DNA from: BJGO01 sp039810885
Lineage (GTDB): Bacteria; Bacteroidota; Bacteroidia; Chitinophagales; UBA10324
Length of the DNA: 27,783 nucleotides
Assembly (NCBI GenBank): GCA_039810885.1
Contig: JBDHXV010000036.1
Location: 1-27,783 of the forward strand
Direction: 5' to 3'
Shown here: piece after piece, positions 1-6,754 of the stretch
Layout of the letters: each line of letters starts with the position of its first letter
How positions within the stretch are numbered: position 1 is the stretch's first letter
Position numbers and translations under genes: made by a program
Notes under the pieces: model-generated
Told to the model about the DNA's origin: nothing
What the model saw: only the letters and a program-made list of their open reading frames with translations
Database searches by the model: none

Positions 1-1560
1 CCGCTAACGGGATATAGTGTTGGCGGCAACACCGCTCTAAGCGCAAGCGATACTATGCTTGGCGCATTAGCTAAGCTGCAAGGCCAAATGAATCAAAGAG
101 CAACTATAGCTCAGCTTAATGCTGCGGTTGCAGGGCTACTCGATTACAGAGGAGATTGGGATGCCACCATTGGGGAATTTCCGCCCGATGGCAGCAGCGG
201 CTCCGGTGCAGGCGGCGCCGTGCTCAAGGCCGATGCTTGGTTTATTCAAACCGGCACAAGCGGCACGTTAGATGGCGTGGATGTATCTGCTGGAGATTTG
301 ATAATTGCTAAGATTGATTCGCCGGGTAACAATGCCGCTAACTGGCAGGTGCTGCCGAAAGCGTTGGTGGCGCCGCCGCCAGCTGGAGAAACAACAGTAT
401 ATTATGGCGATCTCACTCAATCAGATGACACAAACAATTTCACCTGTACCATAGCAGGAGTAGATGGTTATACTAAGGAGGCTGTATATGTTTTAACTTT
501 TGATACTATAGTTGAGAATGAGGGTGTTGTTACTATTGATATTAATGATTTAGGTCAACTCGAGCTGAGGGGGGCAAAGAATGAAACGTTGGCAATCAAC
601 GACCTTGCGAGTGGTCAAAGAATTATATGCGTGTATGATTCCAATACAAATTGTTTATTACACCTTACGAATGAGCCAAAGATGTTTCGCGTGGTAACGA
701 AAATTCAGTTACAAGATTTGATTGAAGATAAAAAACTTCAACCCGGCTGCATCTACGAAGTAAATGATATTAGTGATGATTTTTTTGATTTGGGTGAGCC
801 TCTACGTATGTGGTTTTGGGCAGCCAATAAAGAATTTCTAAGCGATACATGTTATTGTATAGGCAAGGGCAAGGCAATTGCCTTTGTAGGCGTTGTAGCG
901 AAGCCTAAACGATTCTATGAGTACAACGAAACATTAACGCAAGATCAATTGCAGTGGATATGGGATAATGGAATTCCTGATTATTTCCAAAATGCAGATC
1001 TTACAGTTAAAGCTGCATGGGAAGATGATGTTGTGGAAATGAGGTTATCTACATTACTTGGCTCTTATACATACTTAAATGCATTCAATGATTTGTATTC
1101 TCAAAAATTGCAGACAGAAATTAGGTTAAAACTTGATTCAACTCCTGGTACTATTATAGAGAAACCAAGGCTTTTAAAACGTAGTGCTAAATTCGATCCT
1201 CAAGTCACCAATGGTGTTGTATTTAATCTAAACGATGGGGAGAGAGAGTATTTTAATGAAATGGGGTATCGCGGAAGAGATATTGTTAACTGCTATATAA
1301 GAAGAATAGGAGCAACAACGCCTTTAGGTACAGGAACATTCGAGATTAACCCCGTTGGAGCACGATTTTCTATTGATGTAAGTCTGCTCGGCGCTGATGG
1401 AAAAACACATAAGATGATTCAAGAAGATATTACAGCATTTGCCGGCGGTAATACAATATCGGAATTTGAATTCTACGAAGAAGTTGGGTTAGCTCACTAT
1501 GGAGGTGAATTAACAGGAGATGGAGATATTGAAGTTACAATTTTTTACTACTACATATAA
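1..1560 (+). CDS. Phage tail fibre/collar-like protein, 5'-truncated by the window edge
   Basis: The frame is open from base 1, so the true start lies to the left; the first ATG inside the window (55) is probably internal. 519 residues are visible. The first ~35 residues (NTALSASDTMLGALAKLQGQ) resemble the 'DTxLxAxxKLQgQ' stretch common in phage tail fibres. Next come a segment around DYRGDWDATIGEFPPDG, a Gly/Ser/Ala-rich patch and GDLIIAKIDSPGNNAANWQV, a pattern I associate with structural proteins of Bacteroidota phages. A later stretch, LQDLIEDKKLQPGCIYEVND, resembles another recurring module of such fibres. No enzymatic motif is visible. It is followed after 2 bases by a baseplate-like gene, which supports a virion tail role. 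The family is recognised by pattern only; the exact function (fibre, collar or adaptor) is uncertain. Confidence 0.65.
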   Translation, partial: PLTGYSVGGNTALSASDTMLGALAKLQGQMNQRATIAQLNAAVAGLLDYRGDWDATIGEFPPDGSSGSGAGGAVLKADAWFIQTGTSGTLDGVDVSAGDLIIAKIDSPGNNAANWQVLPKALVAPPPAGETTVYYGDLTQSDDTNNFTCTIAGVDGYTKEAVYVLTFDTIVENEGVVTIDINDLGQLELRGAKNETLAINDLASGQRIICVYDSNTNCLLHLTNEPKMFRVVTKIQLQDLIEDKKLQPGCIYEVNDISDDFFDLGEPLRMWFWAANKEFLSDTCYCIGKGKAIAFVGVVAKPKRFYEYNETLTQDQLQWIWDNGIPDYFQNADLTVKAAWEDDVVEMRLSTLLGSYTYLNAFNDLYSQKLQTEIRLKLDSTPGTIIEKPRLLKRSAKFDPQVTNGVVFNLNDGEREYFNEMGYRGRDIVNCYIRRIGATTPLGTGTFEINPVGARFSIDVSLLGADGKTHKMIQEDITAFAGGNTISEFEFYEEVGLAHYGGELTGDGDIEVTIFYYYI

Positions 1561-1562
1561 CT

Positions 1563-2375
1563 ATGTCACGTACGGTATCAGAAATAAAACAAGTCATCAT
1601 CGACGAAAAGAATGCACAGCCGGAGTTAACGGCTCTTAATAGCCCCAGTCAAACAGCTATATGGAATTTGTGGGCATACATAATAGCAGTATTTACTTGG
1701 TTTCACGAAAGGCTATGGGATTTATTCAAAGAAGAAGTAGAGCTGCGCATTTCGCAGAATAAGCCCGGCACACCACAGTGGTATCATAGCAAAATCCTCG
1801 AATACCAATATGGATATACCCTTCAAATAGAAAATTATCAAGCAAGCTATGCCGTTGTGGATGAGAATGCGCGCATCATAAAACGCGCCGCTATAGTTGA
1901 GCAAACAAATGGTATTGTTTTGATAAAAGTTGCCAAAGAAAATGCCGGCGCACCAGTGCCGCTGTCGGCACCTGAGTTAACGGCTTTTGCCGCATATATT
2001 GATGATATAAAATTTGCCGGCACTATTACCAACATCATCAGTTTGCCAAGCGATAAGCTGCGCTGTTACATGACAGTATATTACAACCCTATAAAGGATT
2101 TAAACGAGATTCAAATGGCAGTTGAAGGGGCAATCGAAGGTTATTTAAAAAGCCTTCAATTCAACGGCATTTTTGTTATCAACGAGTTAATAGATTCGCT
2201 TCAAGCAGTTAATGGAGTTGTGGATGCAACCAACGATGGCATTGCTGGCAGAACTAATGCGTCGCCGGCATTCACAATTATTCCGCGCACATATCAGGCG
2301 CTTTCCGGGTATTTAGAAATCGACCCGGCTTACCCCTTAAACGCAACGATTACTTACGTACCAAGCAATGTTTAA
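1563..2375 (+). CDS. Phage baseplate/tail-tip structural protein (Bacteroidota prophage family)
   Basis: 270 residues starting at ATG 1563, two bases after the preceding stop. The N-terminal third is helical with a Trp/Phe-rich stretch (WNLWAYIIAVFTWFHERLWD, about residues 30-49), followed by KPGTPQWYHSKILEYQYGY. The C-terminal half has a baseplate-J-like flavour: IKVAKEN, a repeated alpha/beta unit, then VEGAIEGYLKSLQFNGIFVINELIDSLQ, which resembles the 'I...YL..L.fnG.f....L...i..v.GV' signature of baseplate wedge proteins. I recognise this N-terminal pattern from Bacteroides prophage structural genes. The likely role is assembly of the tail tip or baseplate. Its stop overlaps the next start, so it is probably co-translated with the following gene. 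The assignment rests on pattern memory, not on a search. Confidence 0.6.
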   Translation: MSRTVSEIKQVIIDEKNAQPELTALNSPSQTAIWNLWAYIIAVFTWFHERLWDLFKEEVELRISQNKPGTPQWYHSKILEYQYGYTLQIENYQASYAVVDENARIIKRAAIVEQTNGIVLIKVAKENAGAPVPLSAPELTAFAAYIDDIKFAGTITNIISLPSDKLRCYMTVYYNPIKDLNEIQMAVEGAIEGYLKSLQFNGIFVINELIDSLQAVNGVVDATNDGIAGRTNASPAFTIIPRTYQALSGYLEIDPAYPLNATITYVPSNV

Positions 2376-2841
2376 CTACATCACTAAATTTATACAGCGT
2401 ATGCTGCCGCACTTTCTGCGGCGCAAAAAACATACGATATGGTTATATGTGCTGTTGCGGCCAATCGGCGATGTTGTCGAATGGTTTAATATTTTCAAAG
2501 AAAAGGCTCGGTGGGCAATTGCCTATAATGGTCAAACATTGGTGCTGGAGCTGGCGCTCAATGACAAATGGCCTGATGCACTTGGAGGCATATATATAGA
2601 GAATCAAGTGCCGCAATCTCTCGTTACTTACTTCTACATTAACAACGAGTTGCCGCAAGTTGGCTATTTGTATCAAAGCAGCGAAGATTATATCACATAC
2701 GTGTTTGATTCAAATGCAATGCCGCCATGGGATTTTATTGTTTGGGTGCCGGCGGCTCTTACGTACAACGAAGAGCAAATGCGTGCATACGTTAATCAAT
2801 ATAAGATTGCCGGTAAACGATTTAAAATACTTACTTACTAA
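2368..2841 (+). CDS. Small phage tail-module protein of unknown function
   Basis: 157 residues. ATG 2368 overlaps the end of the upstream gene by 8 bases, and the stop lies one base before the next start, so this is the middle of a compact phage operon. The N-terminus is basic (residues 1-21 include RRKK). The rest is rich in aromatic residues and beta-prone, with no membrane segment, signal peptide or catalytic motif. Its position between a baseplate-like and a fibre-like gene suggests a small tail-tip or adaptor subunit. I do not recognise a named family with certainty. Confidence 0.55.
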   Translation: MFNYITKFIQRMLPHFLRRKKHTIWLYVLLRPIGDVVEWFNIFKEKARWAIAYNGQTLVLELALNDKWPDALGGIYIENQVPQSLVTYFYINNELPQVGYLYQSSEDYITYVFDSNAMPPWDFIVWVPAALTYNEEQMRAYVNQYKIAGKRFKILTY

Positions 2842-2842
2842 T

Positions 2843-3631
2843 ATGAATAAGATTGATTTTACACAGAGTGGCGGCCAGCCGATCTTCACTGACGTTACTA
2901 TGCAAATGTTGCAACAGGCCTACAGTGATGGATTCAAGGCCTTTGCAAAAGCCATAGGCCAACTAAATGATTATATCGTTCTCAGTGGTGGCATACCATC
3001 ATCGCCAATAGGCGGCAGCTACCTTGTTGTTGGCGGATATGTGCTTATCAAAGGCGAATACTATCAATTGGCGGCTACGGCAGTACCGGTTGTGCCCGGT
3101 GGTGCACTATACTATCGTATACTCGAGCAAAACCATCCTATTGACCCGGTTGAATTTCAAGATGGATCTTTAAAAAATGTTCATAAACTGCGCACTGTTT
3201 TAGGTTTTCACGGTACGCCTCCCGGAGCGGAAATTGGCGTGAGCTACTTCAGCGCCGACAACTTTGTGAGAATTCCGACAGCCTTGCAACGAAGCATATA
3301 TGGCGTCGCCGACACGTGGCATACTGTTGGAGCTCCCGGGGAGCCAGCGATTGCCAGCGGATGGGGAAGTTCATTGTTGCGTTTTACAAAAAGAGAAGGC
3401 ATAGCAAGGATTGAAGGTTTTTTAAACTATACCGGCACGCCTCCCGGTTCAGTTATACTAACAACACTTCCCGCCGCGTATTGGCCCGAAAATGTGCTTA
3501 CTTTCAAGATTCAGAATGGTTGGGAATTAACGCTCGACACCGATGGCGATTTAGCACTTATAACCGGAGGAGCAAGTTACGCCGGCAACCTATATATCAA
3601 TGGCTTAATAAACTATTTTACAGCGCAATAA
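2843..3631 (+). CDS. Phage tail fibre / receptor-binding-like protein
   Basis: 262 residues from ATG 2843, one base after the previous stop; a longer in-frame extension back to 2660 would overlap the upstream gene and is not credible. The start MNKIDFTQSGGQPIFTD, then LQQAY, matches a recurrent N-terminus of Bacteroidota phage tail proteins. Next comes a short beta-rich segment (SYLVVGGYVLIKGEYYQL) of the 'contains an initial value / input' type. The C-terminal ~100 residues (from about WHTVGAPGEPAIASGW, then LLRFTKREGIARIEG, then TLPAAYWPEN) have the pattern of C-terminal head domains of phage tail fibres. It is the last gene of the phage operon and is followed directly by a terminator. The likely role is host-surface contact; the receptor is unknown. 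Confidence 0.62.
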   Translation: MNKIDFTQSGGQPIFTDVTMQMLQQAYSDGFKAFAKAIGQLNDYIVLSGGIPSSPIGGSYLVVGGYVLIKGEYYQLAATAVPVVPGGALYYRILEQNHPIDPVEFQDGSLKNVHKLRTVLGFHGTPPGAEIGVSYFSADNFVRIPTALQRSIYGVADTWHTVGAPGEPAIASGWGSSLLRFTKREGIARIEGFLNYTGTPPGSVILTTLPAAYWPENVLTFKIQNGWELTLDTDGDLALITGGASYAGNLYINGLINYFTAQ

Positions 3632-3632
3632 T

Positions 3633-3684
3633 CGAAAAGCTATTTTTGTGCTTTTCGTTTTAAAATTTTTGTGCTTTTCGTTTT
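3633..3684 (+). terminator. Terminator of the phage tail operon with duplicated right arm
   Basis: Two bases after the stop, CGAAAAGC (3633-3640) pairs with GCTTTTCG (3650-3657), followed by TTTT. The 20-base stretch 3642-3661 (loop, right arm and T-tract) is repeated exactly at 3665-3684, giving a second possible right arm and T-tract. Confidence 0.7.
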
Positions 3685-3740
3685 TTAGAATATACATGTG
3701 TAAAATCAAATAAATTAAATGATAGTTTTTATTAGTTTCG

Positions 3741-3771
3741 TTGAACAAAACCATTAAAACGGCTAACATTG
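3741..3771 (+). promoter_or_regulatory. Candidate promoter for the PorP/SprF gene
   Basis: TTG at 3741-3743 and TAACATTG at 3764-3771, separated by 20 bases. The second box has one mismatch to the Bacteroidota -7 consensus TAnnTTTG. The predicted transcription start, near 3775, favours ATG 3802 or 3808 as the translation start over an upstream in-frame TTG at 3769, which lies inside the -7 box. Confidence 0.4.
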
Positions 3772-3801
3772 TTCAGTAAATTCCGTAATTACATTATATT
3801 T

Positions 3802-4863
3802 ATGCAGATGATTAAGAGATTTGTACAAGTACCGGTTATATTAGTTGCATTTTTTGCGGTTATATCTGCACAGGCACAAGACCTGCACTTCTCTCAATAT
3901 TATATGTCACCGTTAACTTTAAATCCGGCAATGACAGGGCTTTTTAATGGGAACTATCGTTTTACGGGAAATTACCGCAATCAATGGCAGAGTGTATTAC
4001 CCACAGTACCATTTAGAACATTTGCAGGCTCTGTTGATTTATCAGGCAAATCCGGAACTTATAATAGAGTAGGAGGCGGCTTACATTTCTTTTCTGATCA
4101 AGCTGGGTCATTAAACCTCTCTCGCACACAGGTCTCAGCTTCTGTAGCATACTTGCTGGCTCTCTCAAGAAACCGCGACTATTATATCGCAGCAGGTATT
4201 CAGGCAGCGATTACACAATCTTCTTTCAATTATTTAAAGATGACCACAGGAAGCCAATGGACAGGAAATGCTTATGATGCACTTGCTTCTACCGGTGAAA
4301 CATTTTATGGAAGAACAAAAAGCTTTGCTGATGCCAATGTGGGAGTTATGTGGTATCACATTTCTAATATCCGTAGCTTTCAATACATAGGAGCCTCCGT
4401 TTTTCATGTTAACAGACCCAATATTTCATTCGTTGGCAATAGTGTAGATCGCCTTTATACAAAATATACCATACATGCAGGTGCCGGGTTTAAAATAAAA
4501 CCACGCTTTGATTTAAACCCATATCTATTAGGGATGATTCAGGGGCCATCATTTGAACTAACCTCCGGCGTTTTAGGAAAATTTATTTTGGATGAACGCA
4601 AAACAACAGCCTTTGGCGGCACCGCCTTTTATATAGGACCATTTTATCGGATTGTTGGTGATAACGAGAGTAAAATAGGTAGTGATGCCTTAATTATTTC
4701 TACCAAGTTAGATATTGACTCATTTACCTTTGGATTGAGCTACGATGTTAACCTTTCCGGTTTAATACCGGCGAGCTCCGGTCGCGGAGGGCCTGAAATT
4801 GCGTTTCAATATGTAGGGGCTTTTAAAAGTAAGCCGAGCAAGACTTTTTGCCCGAAATTCTAA
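3802..4863 (+). CDS. PorP/SprF family outer-membrane protein (type IX secretion/gliding)
   Basis: 353 residues from ATG 3802 (ATG 3808 is also possible). An N-terminal signal peptide (residues ~1-26) ends in SAQAQ. The mature protein begins with the hallmark FSQYYMSPLTLNPAMTG and continues as beta-strand repeats (YRFTGNYRNQWQSV; VGGGLHFFSDQAG; ADANVGVMWY), ending in an aromatic-rich C-terminus as expected for an outer-membrane beta-barrel. PorP (Porphyromonas) and SprF (Flavobacterium) work with the type IX system; SprF-type proteins are usually encoded next to a giant adhesin that they help to export or anchor. No such adhesin is adjacent here: the left neighbour is a phage module and the right neighbour is rplA. 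The family call is firm; the partner is unknown. Confidence 0.9.
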   Translation: MQMIKRFVQVPVILVAFFAVISAQAQDLHFSQYYMSPLTLNPAMTGLFNGNYRFTGNYRNQWQSVLPTVPFRTFAGSVDLSGKSGTYNRVGGGLHFFSDQAGSLNLSRTQVSASVAYLLALSRNRDYYIAAGIQAAITQSSFNYLKMTTGSQWTGNAYDALASTGETFYGRTKSFADANVGVMWYHISNIRSFQYIGASVFHVNRPNISFVGNSVDRLYTKYTIHAGAGFKIKPRFDLNPYLLGMIQGPSFELTSGVLGKFILDERKTTAFGGTAFYIGPFYRIVGDNESKIGSDALIISTKLDIDSFTFGLSYDVNLSGLIPASSGRGGPEIAFQYVGAFKSKPSKTFCPKF

Positions 4864-4912
4864 GCACCTCGCATTCTTCACCCCTTAATTTAATATATTT
4901 TCTAAATTATTG

Positions 4913-4936
4913 AAAAAAAGAGAGCTGACTTTTTTT
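4913..4936 (+). terminator. Possible AT-rich terminator after the PorP/SprF gene
   Basis: AAAAAAAG (4913-4920) can pair with CTTTTTTT (4929-4936) around an 8-base loop. The stem is weak but sits between porP/sprF and the rplA promoter, where a transcription boundary is expected. Confidence 0.3.
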
Positions 4937-4953
4937 CTTTTCGGAAATTCTAT

Positions 4954-4961
4954 TACTTTTG
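4954..4961 (+). promoter_or_regulatory. -7 promoter element upstream of rplA
   Basis: TACTTTTG (4954-4961) fits TAnnTTTG exactly. No good TTTG is seen at the expected -33 spacing. Predicted transcription starts near 4965, giving a leader of about 50 bases that opens with a small hairpin: CCTTT (4967-4971) pairs with AAAGG (4976-4980). Confidence 0.55.
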
Positions 4962-5013
4962 CGTTCCCTTTTAAGAAAGGTAGGTTAATAATTTAAAAAT
5001 AACCGCTCAAAAC

Positions 5014-5703
5014 GTGAAAATAACTAAGAAAAGAAAAGCCTTACAGGCGAAAGTAAAGCCTGACTACGCCTATACACTTGGCGATGCTTCCGGGCTAGTT
5101 AAGGAAGTCAACCTCACTAAGTTTGATTCATCCGTTGATTTGCATATCCGTTTGAATATCGATCCTCGTAAAGCTGATCAGGCCATTCGTGGTACAGTAG
5201 CCCTACCGCATGGAACCGGCAAAACGAAGCGAGTTTTGGTATTGTGTCCACCAGAGAAGGAATCAGAGGCACATGGAGCCGGTGCTGACTATTTTGGCTT
5301 AACAGAGTATGTTGAAAAAATTGAAAAAGGATGGACTGATGTAGATGTTATTATAGCGACTCCCTCTGTAATGCCTAAAATTGCTAAACTGGGTAAAATA
5401 CTTGGACCCAGAAACCTGATGCCGAATCCAAAGTCGGGAACTGTTACAGAAAGTGTGGCTGAAGCAGTAAAAGAAGTTAAAGGAGGTAAGATATCCTTCC
5501 GTGTAGATAAGCAAGGTATTATCCACTCTTCTATCGGACGCGTTTCTTTTACCAAAGAAAAGCTTCACGACAATGCGCTTGAATTACTCCATACGATCGT
5601 TAAATTGAAGCCGTCATCCGCAAAAGGAATATATATTAAAAGTGTATATCTGGCATCCACAATGAGCCCGGGTATATTGATAGATACTAAATCATTCAGC
5701 TAA
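5014..5703 (+). CDS. rplA: 50S ribosomal protein L1
   Basis: 229 residues, the usual length of bacterial L1. The start is GTG 5014; the following KITKKRKAL matches the conserved basic N-terminus of L1, so the GTG is well placed. The hallmark GPRNLMPNPKSGTVT is at residues ~131-145, and TVALPHGTGK at 61-70 is the conserved first-domain motif. L1 forms the mobile L1 stalk by binding 23S rRNA near the ribosomal E site, and in many bacteria it represses its own operon. It is followed 22 bases later by rplJ. Unusually, rplK (L11) is not upstream: the preceding gene is porP/sprF, and rplA has its own promoter. The 22-base gap to rplJ leaves little room for a classical L10 control leader. Confidence 0.97.
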   Translation: MKITKKRKALQAKVKPDYAYTLGDASGLVKEVNLTKFDSSVDLHIRLNIDPRKADQAIRGTVALPHGTGKTKRVLVLCPPEKESEAHGAGADYFGLTEYVEKIEKGWTDVDVIIATPSVMPKIAKLGKILGPRNLMPNPKSGTVTESVAEAVKEVKGGKISFRVDKQGIIHSSIGRVSFTKEKLHDNALELLHTIVKLKPSSAKGIYIKSVYLASTMSPGILIDTKSFS

Positions 5704-5725
5704 TCTTTAACCGTACCTCGAAAAA

Positions 5726-6244
5726 ATGAATAAGGCAGATAAAAAAGCAGAAATAGATGCGCTGACCGAAAAGTTTGCATCAGCACAAAATATTTACATC
5801 ACCGACCCGTCCGCACTAACGGTAGAGAGTACGAATAAATTACGCCGTGCTTGTTATAAGGCCGGTGTTGAAATGCGCGTAGCAAAAAACACATTACTTC
5901 GCATTGCACTTCAAAATACAAATAAATTAACACCTGAGTTAGAAGCGGCGCTTCAAGGCTCTACTGCTGTATTATTTTGTGATACGGCAAATACTCCTGC
6001 TAAGGTCGTAAAGGAATTCAGAAAGAGTAATGAAAAACCTCAGCTAAAAGCAGCTTGGATTGATGCTTCCGTGTATGTTGGAGATAGTCAATTAGATACT
6101 TTGGCATCACTTAAGTCTAAGAATGAACTTATCGGTGAAATCGTTGGATTACTTCAATCGCCAGCGAAGAATGTAATCAGCGCTCTACAGTCAGGCGGTC
6201 AGAAGTTGAGCGGCATCTTAAAAACCTTAGAAGAAAAAAAGTAA
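5726..6244 (+). CDS. rplJ: 50S ribosomal protein L10
   Basis: 172 residues, typical length. The N-terminal globular domain carries the L10 pattern: KFASAQNIYITDPSALTV, then KLRRACYKAGVEMRVAKNTL at about residues 38-57, and GSTAVLFCD. The C-terminal helix (SALQSGGQKLSGILKTLEEK) is where L12 dimers bind. L10 anchors the L12 stalk to 23S rRNA next to L11 and, as the L10-L12 complex, often represses its own translation. It is flanked by rplA (22-base gap) and rplL (43-base gap), the universal order. The gap to rplL is A-rich with no obvious structure. Confidence 0.97.
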   Translation: MNKADKKAEIDALTEKFASAQNIYITDPSALTVESTNKLRRACYKAGVEMRVAKNTLLRIALQNTNKLTPELEAALQGSTAVLFCDTANTPAKVVKEFRKSNEKPQLKAAWIDASVYVGDSQLDTLASLKSKNELIGEIVGLLQSPAKNVISALQSGGQKLSGILKTLEEKK

Positions 6245-6287
6245 TAACTAACAAACAATTCTATTAAATCAATAAAAATCACAAACA

Positions 6288-6668
6288 ATGGCAGACTTAA
6301 AAGCATTTGCAGAGCAACTGGTTAACTTATCAGTTAAAGAAGTAAACGAGTTGGCAAAAATACTGAAGGACGAATACGGTATTGAGCCAGCTGCTGCAGC
6401 TCCTGTAATGGTATCCGGTGGCGGTGCAGCCGGTGGCGGTGCAGCCGCTGAAGAAAAAACTTCTTTCAATGTAATCCTTAAAAACGGTGGAGCTCAAAAA
6501 CTTACTGTTGTTAAGGTAGTGAAAGAGTTAACAGGACTTGGATTAAAAGAAGCCAAGGAACTGGTTGACGGCGCTCCAAAGGCAATTAAAGAAGGCGTTT
6601 CTAAAGACGAAGCAGAATCTTTAAAAGCTAAATTGGCTGAAGCCGGTGCTGAAGTTGAAATTCAGTAA
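6288..6668 (+). CDS. rplL: 50S ribosomal protein L7/L12
   Basis: 126 residues. An N-terminal dimerisation and L10-binding helix pair (residues 3-31) is followed by a flexible Ala/Gly-rich hinge (about 34-56). The compact C-terminal domain, with LTGLGLKEAKELVDGAPK at about 81-98, recruits translation factor GTPases. It is the stalk protein, normally present in several copies per ribosome. It is followed by an 86-base gap that holds a hairpin before rpoB, a plausible device for making more L12 than RpoB from one transcript. Confidence 0.98.
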   Translation: MADLKAFAEQLVNLSVKEVNELAKILKDEYGIEPAAAAPVMVSGGGAAGGGAAAEEKTSFNVILKNGGAQKLTVVKVVKELTGLGLKEAKELVDGAPKAIKEGVSKDEAESLKAKLAEAGAEVEIQ

Positions 6669-6688
6669 CACCACATTCCAATCATAAT

Positions 6689-6729
6689 ATATAGGTGTAG
6701 TGCACGGATGCTACGCCTATATTTTATTT
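6689..6729 (+). terminator. Hairpin/attenuator between rplL and rpoB
   Basis: A 12-bp stem (6689-6700 with 6711-6722, one G-U pair) closes a 10-base loop and is followed by the T-rich TTTATTT. It resembles a partial intrinsic terminator or processing site, analogous in position to the E. coli rplL-rpoB attenuator and RNase III site. Confidence 0.6.
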
Positions 6730-6754
6730 CCTTAAACTCAAGTTTATTAACCCG

